From the NCBI GenBank assembly GCA_937860055.1, contig CALMBO010000027.1:186001-250000 (forward strand): a stretch of DNA of 64,000 bases, written 5' to 3'. Of the stretch, positions 45,302 through 54,201 are shown one piece after another; positions within the stretch are counted from its first letter, which is position 1, and the number at the start of each line of letters is the position of its first letter. The stretch is from an uncultured Verrucomicrobiota bacterium. Lineage in GTDB: Bacteria > Verrucomicrobiota > Kiritimatiellia > CAIQIC01 > Lenti-01. The notes beneath the pieces were generated by a model, which was not told the origin of the DNA, ran no database searches, and saw only the letters and a list, made by a program, of their open reading frames with translations. Made by a program: the position numbers and the translations under genes.

Positions 45302-46759
45302 CTACAGTATCTCGATCTTCACGTCGTCCTCGGACGTCTGGTCGATGGCCTTGGTCTCGATGGGCTGGTAGGTCGGCAGGAAGCGGTAATAGACCTGCAA
45401 CGTCAGCGCCGCCAGGGTGGTGGCATAGACCGGGTGCATGTTTTCCCGGCCGGTGGCCCCTTCCTTCAATGCCAGACCTGCCGAATTCCAGCTTCCATCG
45501 GGATTCTGGTTGCGGATGAACTGGGGCGCGAACTGGTTGTTCCAACCCGTCCAGCTGGCCCCGCCCTGGTGAAACTTGGTCTGCGAGATGTAGTACCACG
45601 CGTACATCGGCCATTCGGGGGGATTCTGCCAGTTGCAGTCGGCCCCGCCGAGGAAGTCCAGCCCCTTCCGGACCTCGGCATCTCCGCCATGCCCCAGCAG
45701 CTGCATGCTGAGCACCGCCACCGCCGTGATGCTGTGGGTGGAATGGCTCTTGCCCACGAAACTGTAGTAGAAGCTCCCGTCCTCTTTCTGGACGGTTTTC
45801 ATGTCGCCCACGGCCTTTTCCATGGCCTCGTGGAGGCCGGCATTTTCCGCGCCGGCGATATAGGCGGCCTTCATGGCCTGGCAGCACCAGCCGCCGAGCG
45901 AAGTGTCGCGGCGCTCGGCCTTGGCGAACTTGTAGTCGTAGCCGCCGCCGGTCTGCTGGCCGTTGATGATCACCTGGACGCCTTTTTCCATCACGGACTT
46001 GAGGGACGGGATGCGGGTCATGCCATAGGCCTCGCTGATCGCATAGACGCAGATCGCCTGCGAATAGGTGCCGGCCGTGGTGTCGGTCTTGCAGAACGCG
46101 CCCGTCTCGTTCTGGCGGGCGACCAGGTAGCGGATGGCGCGCTCGACCGTCTGGCCGTATTTTTCGGATGCGGTGGTCTCGCCGTGCGCCAGGAAGGTCA
46201 GAATGCCCAGCCCCGCCATGGCCTCCTTGTCGTGCGTCCCCCATGAACCATCCTGGTTCTGGTTGATGCGCAGCCATTCCAAGGCCCGCAGGACCGCCGC
46301 CTCGGCATACTCCCCCCACTTGCCGCCAAATGCCTTGATGGAAGCCGCCCGCCCGCCCCCGGTGCGGTTCTTCATGTTGCCGGGCGCCAGGTTTTTCATC
46401 ACGATCGGGCTGATCGCGTCGGAGGCGATGTCCAGTTCCGTCACCGTGTCCATCTCCGGCGTCGCCGTGAAGTCCTGGACTTCCGGCGGCGGAGTCAGGT
46501 CCATCTCCACGTCCGGCGGCGTCATCGTGTCCACCTCGGGCAATTCCTCGGGGGGCTTGAGTTCCTCGAGAAGCTCGTCGAGCTGCTGCTCGTCTATCTC
46601 GATGACCTTGACTTCGATCTCCTTGTCCTTCTCCTTGATGGACAAGTCCACCAGGAACAGCAGGGCGAGGATGATCGAGGCATGGATGACGATGGAGCCG
46701 GTCGGGCCCGCCATCCATTCCATCACGTTTTTGTGCAACGCCTTGATAGTTGAATCCAT
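45302..46759 (-). CDS. TonB-anchored alpha/alpha-toroid protein, paralogue 1
   Basis: 485 residues. Same design as its neighbour: the N-terminus M-D-S-T-I-K-A-L-H, a membrane helix with Ser22-x3-His26, an acidic (not proline-rich) linker about 45-125 rich in Glu, Asp and Leu, then a helical toroid domain (about 145-470) with QW-like repeats N-Q-N-Q-D-G-S-W, N-Q-N-P-D-G-S-W and Q-K-E-D-G-S-F. The C-terminus D-D-V-K-I-E-I-L is shared. It follows two exbD genes at 13 nt, in the place where tonB would be, so it is the predicted ExbBD-driven output. There is no TonB C-terminal domain and no cyclase acid motif. Confidence 0.82.
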   Translation of the reverse strand: MDSTIKALHKNVMEWMAGPTGSIVIHASIILALLFLVDLSIKEKDKEIEVKVIEIDEQQLDELLEELKPPEELPEVDTMTPPDVEMDLTPPPEVQDFTATPEMDTVTELDIASDAISPIVMKNLAPGNMKNRTGGGRAASIKAFGGKWGEYAEAAVLRALEWLRINQNQDGSWGTHDKEAMAGLGILTFLAHGETTASEKYGQTVERAIRYLVARQNETGAFCKTDTTAGTYSQAICVYAISEAYGMTRIPSLKSVMEKGVQVIINGQQTGGGYDYKFAKAERRDTSLGGWCCQAMKAAYIAGAENAGLHEAMEKAVGDMKTVQKEDGSFYYSFVGKSHSTHSITAVAVLSMQLLGHGGDAEVRKGLDFLGGADCNWQNPPEWPMYAWYYISQTKFHQGGASWTGWNNQFAPQFIRNQNPDGSWNSAGLALKEGATGRENMHPVYATTLAALTLQVYYRFLPTYQPIETKAIDQTSEDDVKIEIL

Positions 46760-46772
46760 TTCTCTCTCCGTG

Positions 46773-47186
46773 CTAGTTCGAGGCGCTCACCACCGACAGG
46801 CTGCGCAGGCCGTTCTTGGCGCACAGGTCCAGCGCCTTCACCAGCCGGCCATGCTCCGAGATCGCCGAAACCGTGATCATGATCGTCTGCCCGGCGTCGT
46901 ACGAGGCCACCTTGCCCAGCGCCTCGTCCAGCGCATCCGGCGTCGCCGGGATGTCGTTGATGGTATAGCCATCCTGGTAGACGCCCACGCGCACGAGGTT
47001 CGGCGGCGGCGCATCCTTCGGCGTCTTCTGGTCCGGCGCCGGCCGGAACACGTCCAGGTTGGTGATCACGTCGATCGGCTTGATCGTCACGATGAAGTAG
47101 ATCAGCAGCTGGAACACCACGTCGATCATGGGGGTCATTTCCAGCTGCCCCGCCGCCGCCTCCGGCCGTTTCCGTTGTCTCGCCAT
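46773..47186 (-). CDS. exbD: ExbD/TolR-family protein (second copy in operon)
   Basis: 137 residues. One membrane helix with the family motif M-T-P-M-I-D-V-V-F-Q-L; the Asp is the proton-carrying residue of ExbD/TolR. A periplasmic domain follows, ending with I-M-I-T-V-S and a C-terminal helix-strand. It differs clearly from the adjacent copy, especially in the periplasmic part, so the pair probably forms a heteromer or serves the two toroid outputs. Spacing to the neighbours is 13-15 nt. Confidence 0.9.
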   Translation of the reverse strand: MARQRKRPEAAAGQLEMTPMIDVVFQLLIYFIVTIKPIDVITNLDVFRPAPDQKTPKDAPPPNLVRVGVYQDGYTINDIPATPDALDEALGKVASYDAGQTIMITVSAISEHGRLVKALDLCAKNGLRSLSVVSASN

Positions 47187-47201
47187 GGCCGTCTTCCTTT
47201 C

Positions 47202-47618
47202 CTAGGACGCCGCTTTTTCCTTCAATGCCGCGAAGCGGATCTTCCACAATCCCGCCTTGCCGCAGATGTCCATCACCCGCTTGACCGCCTCGTGCTTCGC
47301 CGCCAGGTCCCCGCGGATCACCACGGGGGTGCTCTGCCCCGATTCGTTCCGGGCCTTGTTCAGGATCGTGAGCAGCCGGGCTTCGCTGACGGGCGAACGC
47401 ATGATGGAGATCTCCCCATCCTTGTCCACGTCCACCACCACCGTGCGCGGATCCTTCTGCTCCTCGATGGGCCCGTTCGGGGACAAGGCCATCCGGACCT
47501 GGGTGTCCAGCGCCTTGTTCTGCATGTCCACCGTGGTGACGAAAAAGATGATCAGCTGGAACACGACGTCGATCATCGGCGTCATGTCGAGCTGCGCATC
47601 CGGATATTTCTTTTTCAT
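47202..47618 (-). CDS. exbD: ExbD/TolR-family protein (first copy in operon)
   Basis: 138 residues. M-T-P-M-I-D-V-V-F-Q-L-I-I-F-F helix with the conserved Asp, then a periplasmic domain ending with V-V-I-R-G-D-L-A-A-K-H and K-R-V-M-D-I-C-G, close to the classical ExbD pattern. It lies 28 nt after exbB. With ExbB it should form the proton channel that drives the toroid proteins encoded downstream. Confidence 0.92.
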   Translation of the reverse strand: MKKKYPDAQLDMTPMIDVVFQLIIFFVTTVDMQNKALDTQVRMALSPNGPIEEQKDPRTVVVDVDKDGEISIMRSPVSEARLLTILNKARNESGQSTPVVIRGDLAAKHEAVKRVMDICGKAGLWKIRFAALKEKAAS

Positions 47619-47646
47619 CGTCGTCTCCCCTTGGGGGGCGGAGGGC

Positions 47647-48459
47647 CTATTCCTCCACCACTTCCACGTTCCGCAGGGCCTTGATCAGGTCCATCGTCAG
47701 GCCTTCCATGCTCAGGATGATGCGGGAAAGGCGGTTCTTGAAGTAGGTGTAGAACGACACGGCCGGGATGGCCACGCAGAGGCCCGCCGCCGTCGTCCAC
47801 AGCGCCTGGGCGATGTTCATGGCCAGCATCGACTGCTGGGCCGCGCCCGCCTGGGTGTTGGCCAGGTTGGCGAACGCCATGATCATGCCTTGCACCGTGC
47901 CGAGCAGCCCGAGCATCGGGGCGATGCTGCCGCACATGTTCAGGTAGGACACGCGCTGCATCAGCTTCTCGCTCTCCAGGTCGGCGGCCGCCCCCACCTG
48001 CTCCTGGATCACTTCGAACCCTTCCTTCACGTTGCGGAATCCGGCCAGCAGGATCGACGACAGCGAGCCCTGATCCTGTTCGCAGCGCTGCATCGCCTTC
48101 ATCACGTCGCCCTGCTCCATCGCCTCGCGCACATCGTTCACCAGCGAATCCGGGATGATCTTCTTGGGATTGACGGTGATGAAGAAGTCGATGGCCAGCC
48201 AGGCGGCCGCCACGGAGCAGCCCAGCAGCGCCAGCCACAGCACGATGCCCAGCCAGCCGGAACCGGCGATCACCGCCCACAGGCCCATGCCGCCGCCGTC
48301 GTCCGCCGCCACCCCTTCATCCATGACCAGTTCGCCGCCGGCCGCCGCGGGCGCGGCCGCCGCCGGAGCCGCCGCCTCCTGCGCGAAAACGATCGCCGGA
48401 ACGAGCGCCAGGGCCGCCAGCATTGCCAATCCCACCATCAACCGGAATTTCTTGGACAT
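47647..48459 (-). CDS. exbB: ExbB/TolQ/MotA-family proton channel protein with signal peptide
   Basis: 270 residues. A cleavable-looking signal (about 1-26, ending V-F-A-Q) and an Ala/Pro linker precede three membrane helices. The second and third helices contain the family block S-I-A-P-M-L-G-L-L-G-T-V-Q-G-M-I-M-A-F and the A-L-W-T-T-A-A-G-L segment, with the Thr residues that line the proton path. An extra signal-like N-terminus is common in ExbB homologues of PVC bacteria. It sits between a TPR gene and two exbD genes. Confidence 0.92.
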   Translation of the reverse strand: MSKKFRLMVGLAMLAALALVPAIVFAQEAAAPAAAAPAAAGGELVMDEGVAADDGGGMGLWAVIAGSGWLGIVLWLALLGCSVAAAWLAIDFFITVNPKKIIPDSLVNDVREAMEQGDVMKAMQRCEQDQGSLSSILLAGFRNVKEGFEVIQEQVGAAADLESEKLMQRVSYLNMCGSIAPMLGLLGTVQGMIMAFANLANTQAGAAQQSMLAMNIAQALWTTAAGLCVAIPAVSFYTYFKNRLSRIILSMEGLTMDLIKALRNVEVVEE

Positions 48460-48492
48460 GTTCTTTCTCCTTCGCTTCTTTTTTAAATCGGC

Positions 48493-49281
48493 TTACATCC
48501 TGCCCTGGGCCTGCGCGGCATAGGGCGAGCTCCCGTAGTCCGTAACCACCTTCTTGTACATCTCCTTCGCGCGCGGATCGCGCAGCTGCTCGAGGGCGGC
48601 GGCCGCCTTGAAGCAGGCCTCCCCCTGGATCGCGGCGTCGCGCACGTCCGTGAACAGGATGGACGTCCGCAGATAGTCCATCGCGGCCAGCTCGACGTTG
48701 TTCTGGTCCAGCTGGATGTCGCCGCGCATGATCTGGGCGCGGGCGGCCTCGGGCCGGCTGCCGGAGGCGGCCACGGCGTCGAGCTGCCGGATCAGCGCGG
48801 GATACTGCTTCGCCTTCAGCATGGCGCGGCGCATCCCCCAGACCGTGTCGGTGTTCTGCTTCTCGTCCGGCGACAGCAGGAACAGCTGCTCGTAGGCCTT
48901 CACGGCCCCTTCCGCGTCGCCCTTGCCCAGCAGCGCCTGCGGCACCAGCTTGGAGGCCTCGACATCCCATCCCAGATAGCGGTACTTCGCCACAACGCCT
49001 TCCAGCAGCTTGACCGCCTCGTCGTACTTCTGCGCCTTGATCGCGGCCGCCGCCTGGTCGTATTCCGCCGGCTTGTCCGCCACCGCCTTCAGGTAGCTGC
49101 CCTTGGGGAAGGTGCGGATGCCCATTTCCGTCGTCAGGTTGACATCCCCGTTCGGCAGCGCGCGGATGGCGGTTCCCTGCACCTGCCTTCCGTCGGGCAA
49201 CACCACGTAGGGGGCCGCCAGCACGGCGGTGGCGGCCAAAACCGCAGCAAGACCGATCAGGATAAGCTTCGTTGTCTTCAT
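48493..49281 (-). CDS. Secreted TPR protein with N-terminal SHD1-like strand segment
   Basis: 262 residues with a signal peptide (about 1-22). Residues about 23-65 look like a small beta domain reading a G-R-Q-V-Q-G-T-A-I pattern (SHD1-like), followed by several TPR-type helix pairs (A-A-A-I-K-A-Q-K-Y-D-E-A-V-K-L-L, A-V-K-A-Y-E-Q-L-F-L-L, A-K-Q-Y-P-A-L-I). Likely a periplasmic scaffold. It lies between the large TPR gene and exbB in one operon, so it is expected to work with the ExbBD machine. Confidence 0.75.
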   Translation of the reverse strand: MKTTKLILIGLAAVLAATAVLAAPYVVLPDGRQVQGTAIRALPNGDVNLTTEMGIRTFPKGSYLKAVADKPAEYDQAAAAIKAQKYDEAVKLLEGVVAKYRYLGWDVEASKLVPQALLGKGDAEGAVKAYEQLFLLSPDEKQNTDTVWGMRRAMLKAKQYPALIRQLDAVAASGSRPEAARAQIMRGDIQLDQNNVELAAMDYLRTSILFTDVRDAAIQGEACFKAAAALEQLRDPRAKEMYKKVVTDYGSSPYAAQAQGRM

Positions 49282-49307
49282 GACTTTTCCTCTCCCTTTC
49301 CCAAAAC

Positions 49308-52100
49308 CTATGGTGCCTTTTCTTCCGCCGGGGCCGCGGGCGCGGCCTCCGCGTTCATCTGCAGCGAGGCCGTCGTGCGCTTCTGGCGGATCTCGTTCAC
49401 CTTCGCGCTCGTCGGATAGAATTGCAGGTACTTGTCGCAGCTTTCCAGCACGTCGCCGCCCTTGCCCATCTCCGTCCCCAGGTCGATCGCGGCCAGGATG
49501 GCCGTCTCGACCTGCTGGCGCTCCTTCTCGGACTTCATGGTCTGGCTGCCGAAGTATTCCATGCGCTTGTAGGTCGCCAGCGCCCCCGTCTTGTCGCCCT
49601 GCTGCATCTGCACCTGCGCGTAGAGCAGGCTCGCGTCGTTCACCAGCTCGGACTCGCGGGCATAGCGAAACACGTCGTTGAGCGCGGTCTTGGTGGCGGC
49701 CAGGTCGCCCAGCTTCAGGTTGGCGCGCGCCAGCATGAACTTCGCCTGGTAGAACAGGCCGGAGTTGGGCCAGCGCTTCATCAGGTCGTTCAGCGACGCC
49801 ACCGCGCCGGCCGAATCGCCCAGCTCGTATTTCGCCGCGCCGATGCCGTAGAGGGCGCGTTCCAGCAGCGCGCGCTCCTCCGTCTTGCCGGCCACCTGCC
49901 CGAAGGCGTCCGCGGCCTCCTTCCACTGGCTCTTGTCGAGCATCGCCTGCCCCACGCGCGCGAACTCGTCCACCGAATAGCTCCCCGGGCTGGCCAGCAT
50001 CGCCGCCAGCGCCTCCCGGGCCTGTTCGAACTGGCCCAGCTCCAGCGCGCCGTTGATCCGCGCATACTGCGCGTTCCTGCCCTCGTCCGTTTCCGGATAT
50101 TCCCGCGCCAGCCGCGCGAAGGTCTCGTTCGCCGCCGGATCCTTCAGCGCCATCTGCAGGGATCCCTTCAGGTTCAGCGCCTTCGCCGCCAGGGCGGATT
50201 TCGCATAGAACCCGAGGAACTCGTCGATCTTGGCGATGGCCGCCTTCCGCGTCGCGTCGCTCGGGAGCCGGCTCAGGCTGTAGGCGAAATAGAACCGCGC
50301 CTGCTCCAGGAGCGCCGCATTGCGCTGGAGATCCTCCGCCGACCGGCCGTAGGGGTTGCCCTCGGGCGAGATCGCCTTGATCAGCGCATCGAACTGCCGC
50401 ACCGCGTCCGCCATCTTGTCCGTGCGGCGGTAGCAGTCGCCCAGCGCGAACATCGCTTGGGCCTTGGTCGGGCTGGGCTGCGACTCCTGGATGTACAGCA
50501 GCATGCCCGGGATCGCCCCCGCGTAGTCCTGGTCGGTATAGGCCTTCCACGCCCGCTTGCTCAGCGCCTTCGGATAGTTCTGGTCGTCCTGGTGCTCCGT
50601 GATGATCCTGGCCAGGTAGGCGTTGGCCAGGTCCTGCTTGCCTTCCTTCTCCGCCTTCGCCGCCAGGTAGAACAGGATCTGCCCCGCCCGCGCATCCGCC
50701 GGACAATAGGCCAGGTAGCGGTCGAACATGTACTGCGACATCTCCGCGTTCCCCGCCTTGTCATACAGCTGCGCCGCCGAGACCAGCCCCTTGGCCGGGA
50801 TGTCGCTTTTCGCCGCGAACCGCTCGCCCAGGTAGTTCGCCGCCATCTTCGCGTACAGCGCATCGTTCAGGTTCAGGTAGCACTGCACCAGGTTGGCCAC
50901 CGCCCCGATCGACAGCTCGCCCGACTCCGGGAACTGCGCCAGCACCCGCAGGTACTCTGCCGCCGCCTCGGCGTGCTTCTTCTGCCGGAACAGGTTGTCC
51001 GCCATCAGGAATTCCGTCCCCGCCGCCTTGTCCGCCAGGCTCCCCAGGTCGATCTTCACCGTCTTGCCGTACTTCGTCTCCAGGATCGTCTTGAGATCCT
51101 TCGCCGCGATCCCCGCGCTCGGCCCCACCTCGCTGTCCCCGTACTTGACGAACACGTTGTAGTATTCGCCCAGCGCCCCGCTGTACGCCGCAACCGCCTC
51201 CGCGTCCTTGCCCCCCGCCGCCGCCAGCCGGTCCCCTTCCTCCCTCAGCAACCGTCCCAGCAGCGCCCGCGCCTCCGCCATCGGGCTCTCCCGCAGCGGC
51301 AGCCCCAGCTCCTTCATCGTGTCGTCGATGGGCTTGATGATGTCCATGTACTCCATCAGCACCTTGCGCGCCGCCCCCGAATCCCCCTTCGCCAGCTCGA
51401 TGTTCGCCATCACCACGATCGAATTCACGAACTGCAGGTCCAGCCCGCCCCACTGCAGCGCCTCGCAGATCTTCCGCGCGTCGTCCAGCAGCTTGTTCTT
51501 CTCGTCCCCGCTCTTCTGCTCCGCCGCCTTCACCAGCGCCTGCGCCCGCTGCACCTGCAGCGAACGCTTCTGGTCGTTGCCGTCCGCCACCTCCTCCACC
51601 CGCTGGTAGCTCGCCGCCGCCCCCAGGTAGTCCCCCGACATCATCAGCATCTGCGCGTACTTGAACGCCGCGTCCCGGTACCGCAGCAGCACGTCCGGAT
51701 CCGTCGGCTTCTGGTTCTCGTACAGCTTGAAAAACGCGTCGTACAGCCCGCGCGCCTTGTCCGTCTCCCCGATCGCGAAGTAGTTGAACGCCAGCACCAG
51801 GCTGATCGCCTGCGCCTTCGGGTTCCCCGCCCCCATCCCGGCCACCAGCGCCTCCGCGTCCCCGAACTGCCGCCGCTGGATCAGGATCTCCGCCTGCACC
51901 ACCTGGCTGCGGTCCTTCTGGCCGGGATCCTTCGCCAGCACCCCGTCCACCACCTTCTGGGCGAAATCCGGAAACGACGGCTTGTACGACACCAGCCCCG
52001 ATGCAAACGCGAAATCCTCGTCCACCGTCGCCCGGGCCGTCCCCGCGCCCAGGATCCCCGCCAGCGCCACCGCCATCCCGATCCGTAGGCTTGTCTTCAT
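49308..52100 (-). CDS. Large secreted TPR-repeat protein
   Basis: 930 residues with a signal peptide (about 1-24, ending A-R-A-T). Nearly the whole mature protein is helical repeat: many TPR-like units with A-x4-Y, A-L-G-D-C-Y-R and A-x-Y-L-A-R patterns, resembling the YbgF/BamD-like periplasmic TPR class but far longer. It ends in an Ala/Glu/Pro tail. As the first gene of the ExbBD-toroid operon it is probably the periplasmic or outer-membrane partner. ATG 52100 starts the signal peptide; ATG 52112 is an alternative. Confidence 0.78.
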   Translation of the reverse strand: MKTSLRIGMAVALAGILGAGTARATVDEDFAFASGLVSYKPSFPDFAQKVVDGVLAKDPGQKDRSQVVQAEILIQRRQFGDAEALVAGMGAGNPKAQAISLVLAFNYFAIGETDKARGLYDAFFKLYENQKPTDPDVLLRYRDAAFKYAQMLMMSGDYLGAAASYQRVEEVADGNDQKRSLQVQRAQALVKAAEQKSGDEKNKLLDDARKICEALQWGGLDLQFVNSIVVMANIELAKGDSGAARKVLMEYMDIIKPIDDTMKELGLPLRESPMAEARALLGRLLREEGDRLAAAGGKDAEAVAAYSGALGEYYNVFVKYGDSEVGPSAGIAAKDLKTILETKYGKTVKIDLGSLADKAAGTEFLMADNLFRQKKHAEAAAEYLRVLAQFPESGELSIGAVANLVQCYLNLNDALYAKMAANYLGERFAAKSDIPAKGLVSAAQLYDKAGNAEMSQYMFDRYLAYCPADARAGQILFYLAAKAEKEGKQDLANAYLARIITEHQDDQNYPKALSKRAWKAYTDQDYAGAIPGMLLYIQESQPSPTKAQAMFALGDCYRRTDKMADAVRQFDALIKAISPEGNPYGRSAEDLQRNAALLEQARFYFAYSLSRLPSDATRKAAIAKIDEFLGFYAKSALAAKALNLKGSLQMALKDPAANETFARLAREYPETDEGRNAQYARINGALELGQFEQAREALAAMLASPGSYSVDEFARVGQAMLDKSQWKEAADAFGQVAGKTEERALLERALYGIGAAKYELGDSAGAVASLNDLMKRWPNSGLFYQAKFMLARANLKLGDLAATKTALNDVFRYARESELVNDASLLYAQVQMQQGDKTGALATYKRMEYFGSQTMKSEKERQQVETAILAAIDLGTEMGKGGDVLESCDKYLQFYPTSAKVNEIRQKRTTASLQMNAEAAPAAPAEEKAP

Positions 52101-52166
52101 GGTCGTATCCATCTCCCGCAAAATTGGATGCCCGCACGAGGAACGCTGTTGCAGATTCATGGCTTG

Positions 52167-52196
52167 TTTATAGTCCCATGACCACGCTATCGTCAA
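52167..52196 (-). promoter_or_regulatory. Promoter of the TPR-ExbBD-toroid operon
   Basis: On the minus strand, TTGACG (52191-52196), 18 nt, TATAAA (52167-52172); each box differs from consensus at one position. It is followed by a leader of about 60 nt to ATG 52100. It lies in the 115 nt divergent gap shared with the aldo/keto reductase gene. Confidence 0.65.
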
Positions 52197-52215
52197 TAAA
52201 TAAGGAGTCGATTTC

Positions 52216-53307
52216 ATGTTCTATAAAGATTACGGCGCCACCGGGAAACAGCTCTCCGCCATCGGCTGCGGCGGCATGCGCCTGCCCAACCCCCGGAACC
52301 ACGCCGACGGCATCGCCATCCTCCATGCCGCCCGCCGCGCCGGCATCACCTACTTCGACACCGCCCCCTACTATTGCGACGACCAGAGCGAGGCCATCTT
52401 CGGCGAAGCCCTCCGCTCCATGCCCCCCTCGCCCCTCCCCCTCTACACCTCCTCCAAATGCTCCCGCCCCTCCGCCTCCGATTTCCGCCGCGGCCTCGAG
52501 CAATCCCTCTCCCGCCTCGGTCTCCCCCAGATCACTTTTTTCCACATCTGGTGCGTCATGGATCCCGCCGACTGGAAATCCCGCGTCCAGGGCGGCGCCC
52601 TCCGCGAAGCCCTCAAGGCCAAGGAGGAGGGCCTCGTCGGGCACGTCTGCGTCTCCACCCACATGACCGGACCGGAAATCGCCCGCCTCGTCGAGGACCA
52701 CCCCGAGATCGAAGGCCTCACCCTCGGCACCTGCGCCATCAACTTCCCCTACCGCATCCAGGGCGTCGAGGCCGCCCGCCGCCTCCGCCGCGGCGTCGTC
52801 GCCATGAACCCCCTCGGCGGCGGCCTCATCCCCCGGCATCCGGACAAGTTCGATTTCATCCGCGCCCCCGGCGATCCGGACGTCGTCACCGCCGCCCTCC
52901 GCTTTCTCGTCTCCGATCCCGCCATCACCTCCGCCCTCGTCGGCTTCAGTTCCGTCGCCCACGTCGAGGCCGCCGCCCGCGCCCTCGAGAACTTCACCCC
53001 CCACTCCCCCGAGCACCTCGAACACATCCGCCGGCGCATCGAGAAGGATTTCAATGAAATGTGCACCGGCTGCGGCTACTGCCTGCCCTGCCCCCAGGGC
53101 ATCCCCATCCCCCGCTACATGGACATCCACAACCTCATGCAGCTCAAGGCCGGCGACGACGACATCCGCACCCGCTTCAAATACCATTGGGACATGACGC
53201 CCGACAAAGCCGCCGAGTGCATCGAATGCGGCCAATGCGAGGCCCGCTGCACCCAGCACCTCCCCATCATCGACCGCCTGAAGAAGGTCGCCGCCTTCAA
53301 GATCTAG
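52216..53307 (+). CDS. Aldo/keto reductase with C-terminal 4Fe-4S clusters
   Basis: 363 residues. An aldo/keto reductase barrel (about 1-270): G-C-G-G-M-R-L near residue 18, Y-F-D-T-A-P-Y-Y near 50, and S-K-C near 80, where the catalytic Lys is expected. A ferredoxin-like tail has C-T-G-C-G-Y-C-L-P-C-P and C-I-E-C-G-Q-C-E-A-R-C, enough for two 4Fe-4S clusters. This Fe-S subclass is common in anaerobes and its natural electron partner is usually unknown. AAGGAG is 8 nt before the ATG. Codon use is very strongly C-ending even for this window. Confidence 0.85.
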   Translation: MFYKDYGATGKQLSAIGCGGMRLPNPRNHADGIAILHAARRAGITYFDTAPYYCDDQSEAIFGEALRSMPPSPLPLYTSSKCSRPSASDFRRGLEQSLSRLGLPQITFFHIWCVMDPADWKSRVQGGALREALKAKEEGLVGHVCVSTHMTGPEIARLVEDHPEIEGLTLGTCAINFPYRIQGVEAARRLRRGVVAMNPLGGGLIPRHPDKFDFIRAPGDPDVVTAALRFLVSDPAITSALVGFSSVAHVEAAARALENFTPHSPEHLEHIRRRIEKDFNEMCTGCGYCLPCPQGIPIPRYMDIHNLMQLKAGDDDIRTRFKYHWDMTPDKAAECIECGQCEARCTQHLPIIDRLKKVAAFKI

Positions 53308-53332
53308 GCCCCCCCCCTGCGCCGGAAAAGAG

Positions 53333-53395
53333 TTCCCGCGCGGCGAAGCCCTTCCCCCATGGCTAAACGAGGGGCCCTGCTCCGGCGCGCGGGAA
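53333..53395. repeat. Inverted repeat in a convergent gap (possible bidirectional stop)
   Basis: TTCCCGCGCG (53333-53342) is perfectly complementary to 53386-53395, with a 43 nt loop. It lies between the ends of the reductase and lipoprotein genes, just after a 9-C run (53309-53317). There is no adjacent T-run, so a terminator role is only a guess. Confidence 0.35.
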
Positions 53396-53412
53396 GGCGG
53401 CGGAAATATCCT

Positions 53413-53928
53413 CTATTTGTCCAGCGCGAACTGCCCCTGGCCCCAGTCCCCCGTCAGGTTCCCGTTGTAGTCCGTCGCCCCCGCGTTTACGTACCCGTCC
53501 AGCTCCATCCAGTTCCCGCCCCCGTCGATCAGCATCACCGTCAGGTGGTCCCCGTCGATGCTCCCCGCGACGTCCCCCGTATTGTCCGCCCCGCCCGTAT
53601 TCATCGCGAACGTCCCGAAAATCGCCAGGTCCGACTGCGTCAGGTACAGCGCCAGCTGCCCCTCTCCGCCGTCGGTCTGGAAATTCCCGATCCAGGTCCC
53701 CGCCACGTTCAGCACGGACGCTCCCGGCGGTGGCGTCTCCGGCACCACCACGATGTTCGTCACCACCACGCCCGTCGTCTCGTTCGTCACCACCACCACG
53801 CTCGTCCCGCCGCCGCCCCCGTCGTCGTCGTCATCATCGCCGCTGCAACCCATCGGGCCCATGCAGGCCATCGCCGCCGCCACCATCACGATCCCCGCCA
53901 GCCAAAACCGCTTCCGTTGCCTGCTCAT
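53413..53928 (-). CDS. Small lipoprotein with Asp/Gly linker
   Basis: 171 residues. A basic N-terminus and hydrophobic stretch lead to a lipobox at Cys22 (A-M-A-C) or Cys28 (P-M-G-C), then six Asp and five Gly in a row, a V-V-V-T-N repeat stretch (about 45-65) and a beta-rich domain (about 75-171) with alternating G-N-F/G-T-F and I-D-G-D-H-L-T-V units, like a small extracellular beta-sandwich. No family recognised. Start 53928 has AAGGAG 5 nt upstream. Confidence 0.7.
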   Translation of the reverse strand: MSRQRKRFWLAGIVMVAAAMACMGPMGCSGDDDDDDGGGGGTSVVVVTNETTGVVVTNIVVVPETPPPGASVLNVAGTWIGNFQTDGGEGQLALYLTQSDLAIFGTFAMNTGGADNTGDVAGSIDGDHLTVMLIDGGGNWMELDGYVNAGATDYNGNLTGDWGQGQFALDK

Positions 53929-54201
53929 GCCTTCTCCTTGGGTGACCAACCAAAGGCCCCGCCCAGCGGAATGGAAATGGCACCCGCCATTCCCTCCTTG
54001 GACGTACGGCCTTCACGGCCTCCAGTAGGCACCGGTCCCCGGACGCCGGCAAGCAGAAAGAAACGCCCCCGCCCCTTTTTAACGGAAAAATCATAATCGG
54101 GATGGGGGACTCCCGCGCGGATCCGCTCGCCCCCCCCCTTCGGCCGCATACGGTAGCCGGTGGCGATGACCCCGGCCACTTTGTCAATAGCCGCCCCGGC
54201 T
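53929..54201. other. 273 nt upstream of the lipoprotein gene, no gene seen
   Basis: Two small hairpins lie in the putative lipoprotein mRNA leader: GGCC/GGCC at 54008-54020 (5 nt loop) and AATGGC/GCCATT at 53976-53991 (4 nt loop). An 8-C tract is at 54130-54137. I could not match a known riboswitch. The open frames here are compositional. Confidence 0.3.

Noticed and set aside
43716-46718. One 1000-residue double-toroid protein
   Set aside because: The open frame reads through in the wrong frame over the upstream paralogue; a terminator and a good start with Shine-Dalgarno sequence at 45185 separate the two genes.
43716-46759. Toroid proteins as squalene-hopene or terpene cyclases
   Set aside because: The D-x-D-D catalytic motif is missing and the proteins are membrane-tethered by a TonB-type helix within an exb operon.
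53929-54201. Cyclic-di-GMP or other known riboswitch
   Set aside because: The conserved core motifs I know for those classes are not present in the expected order.
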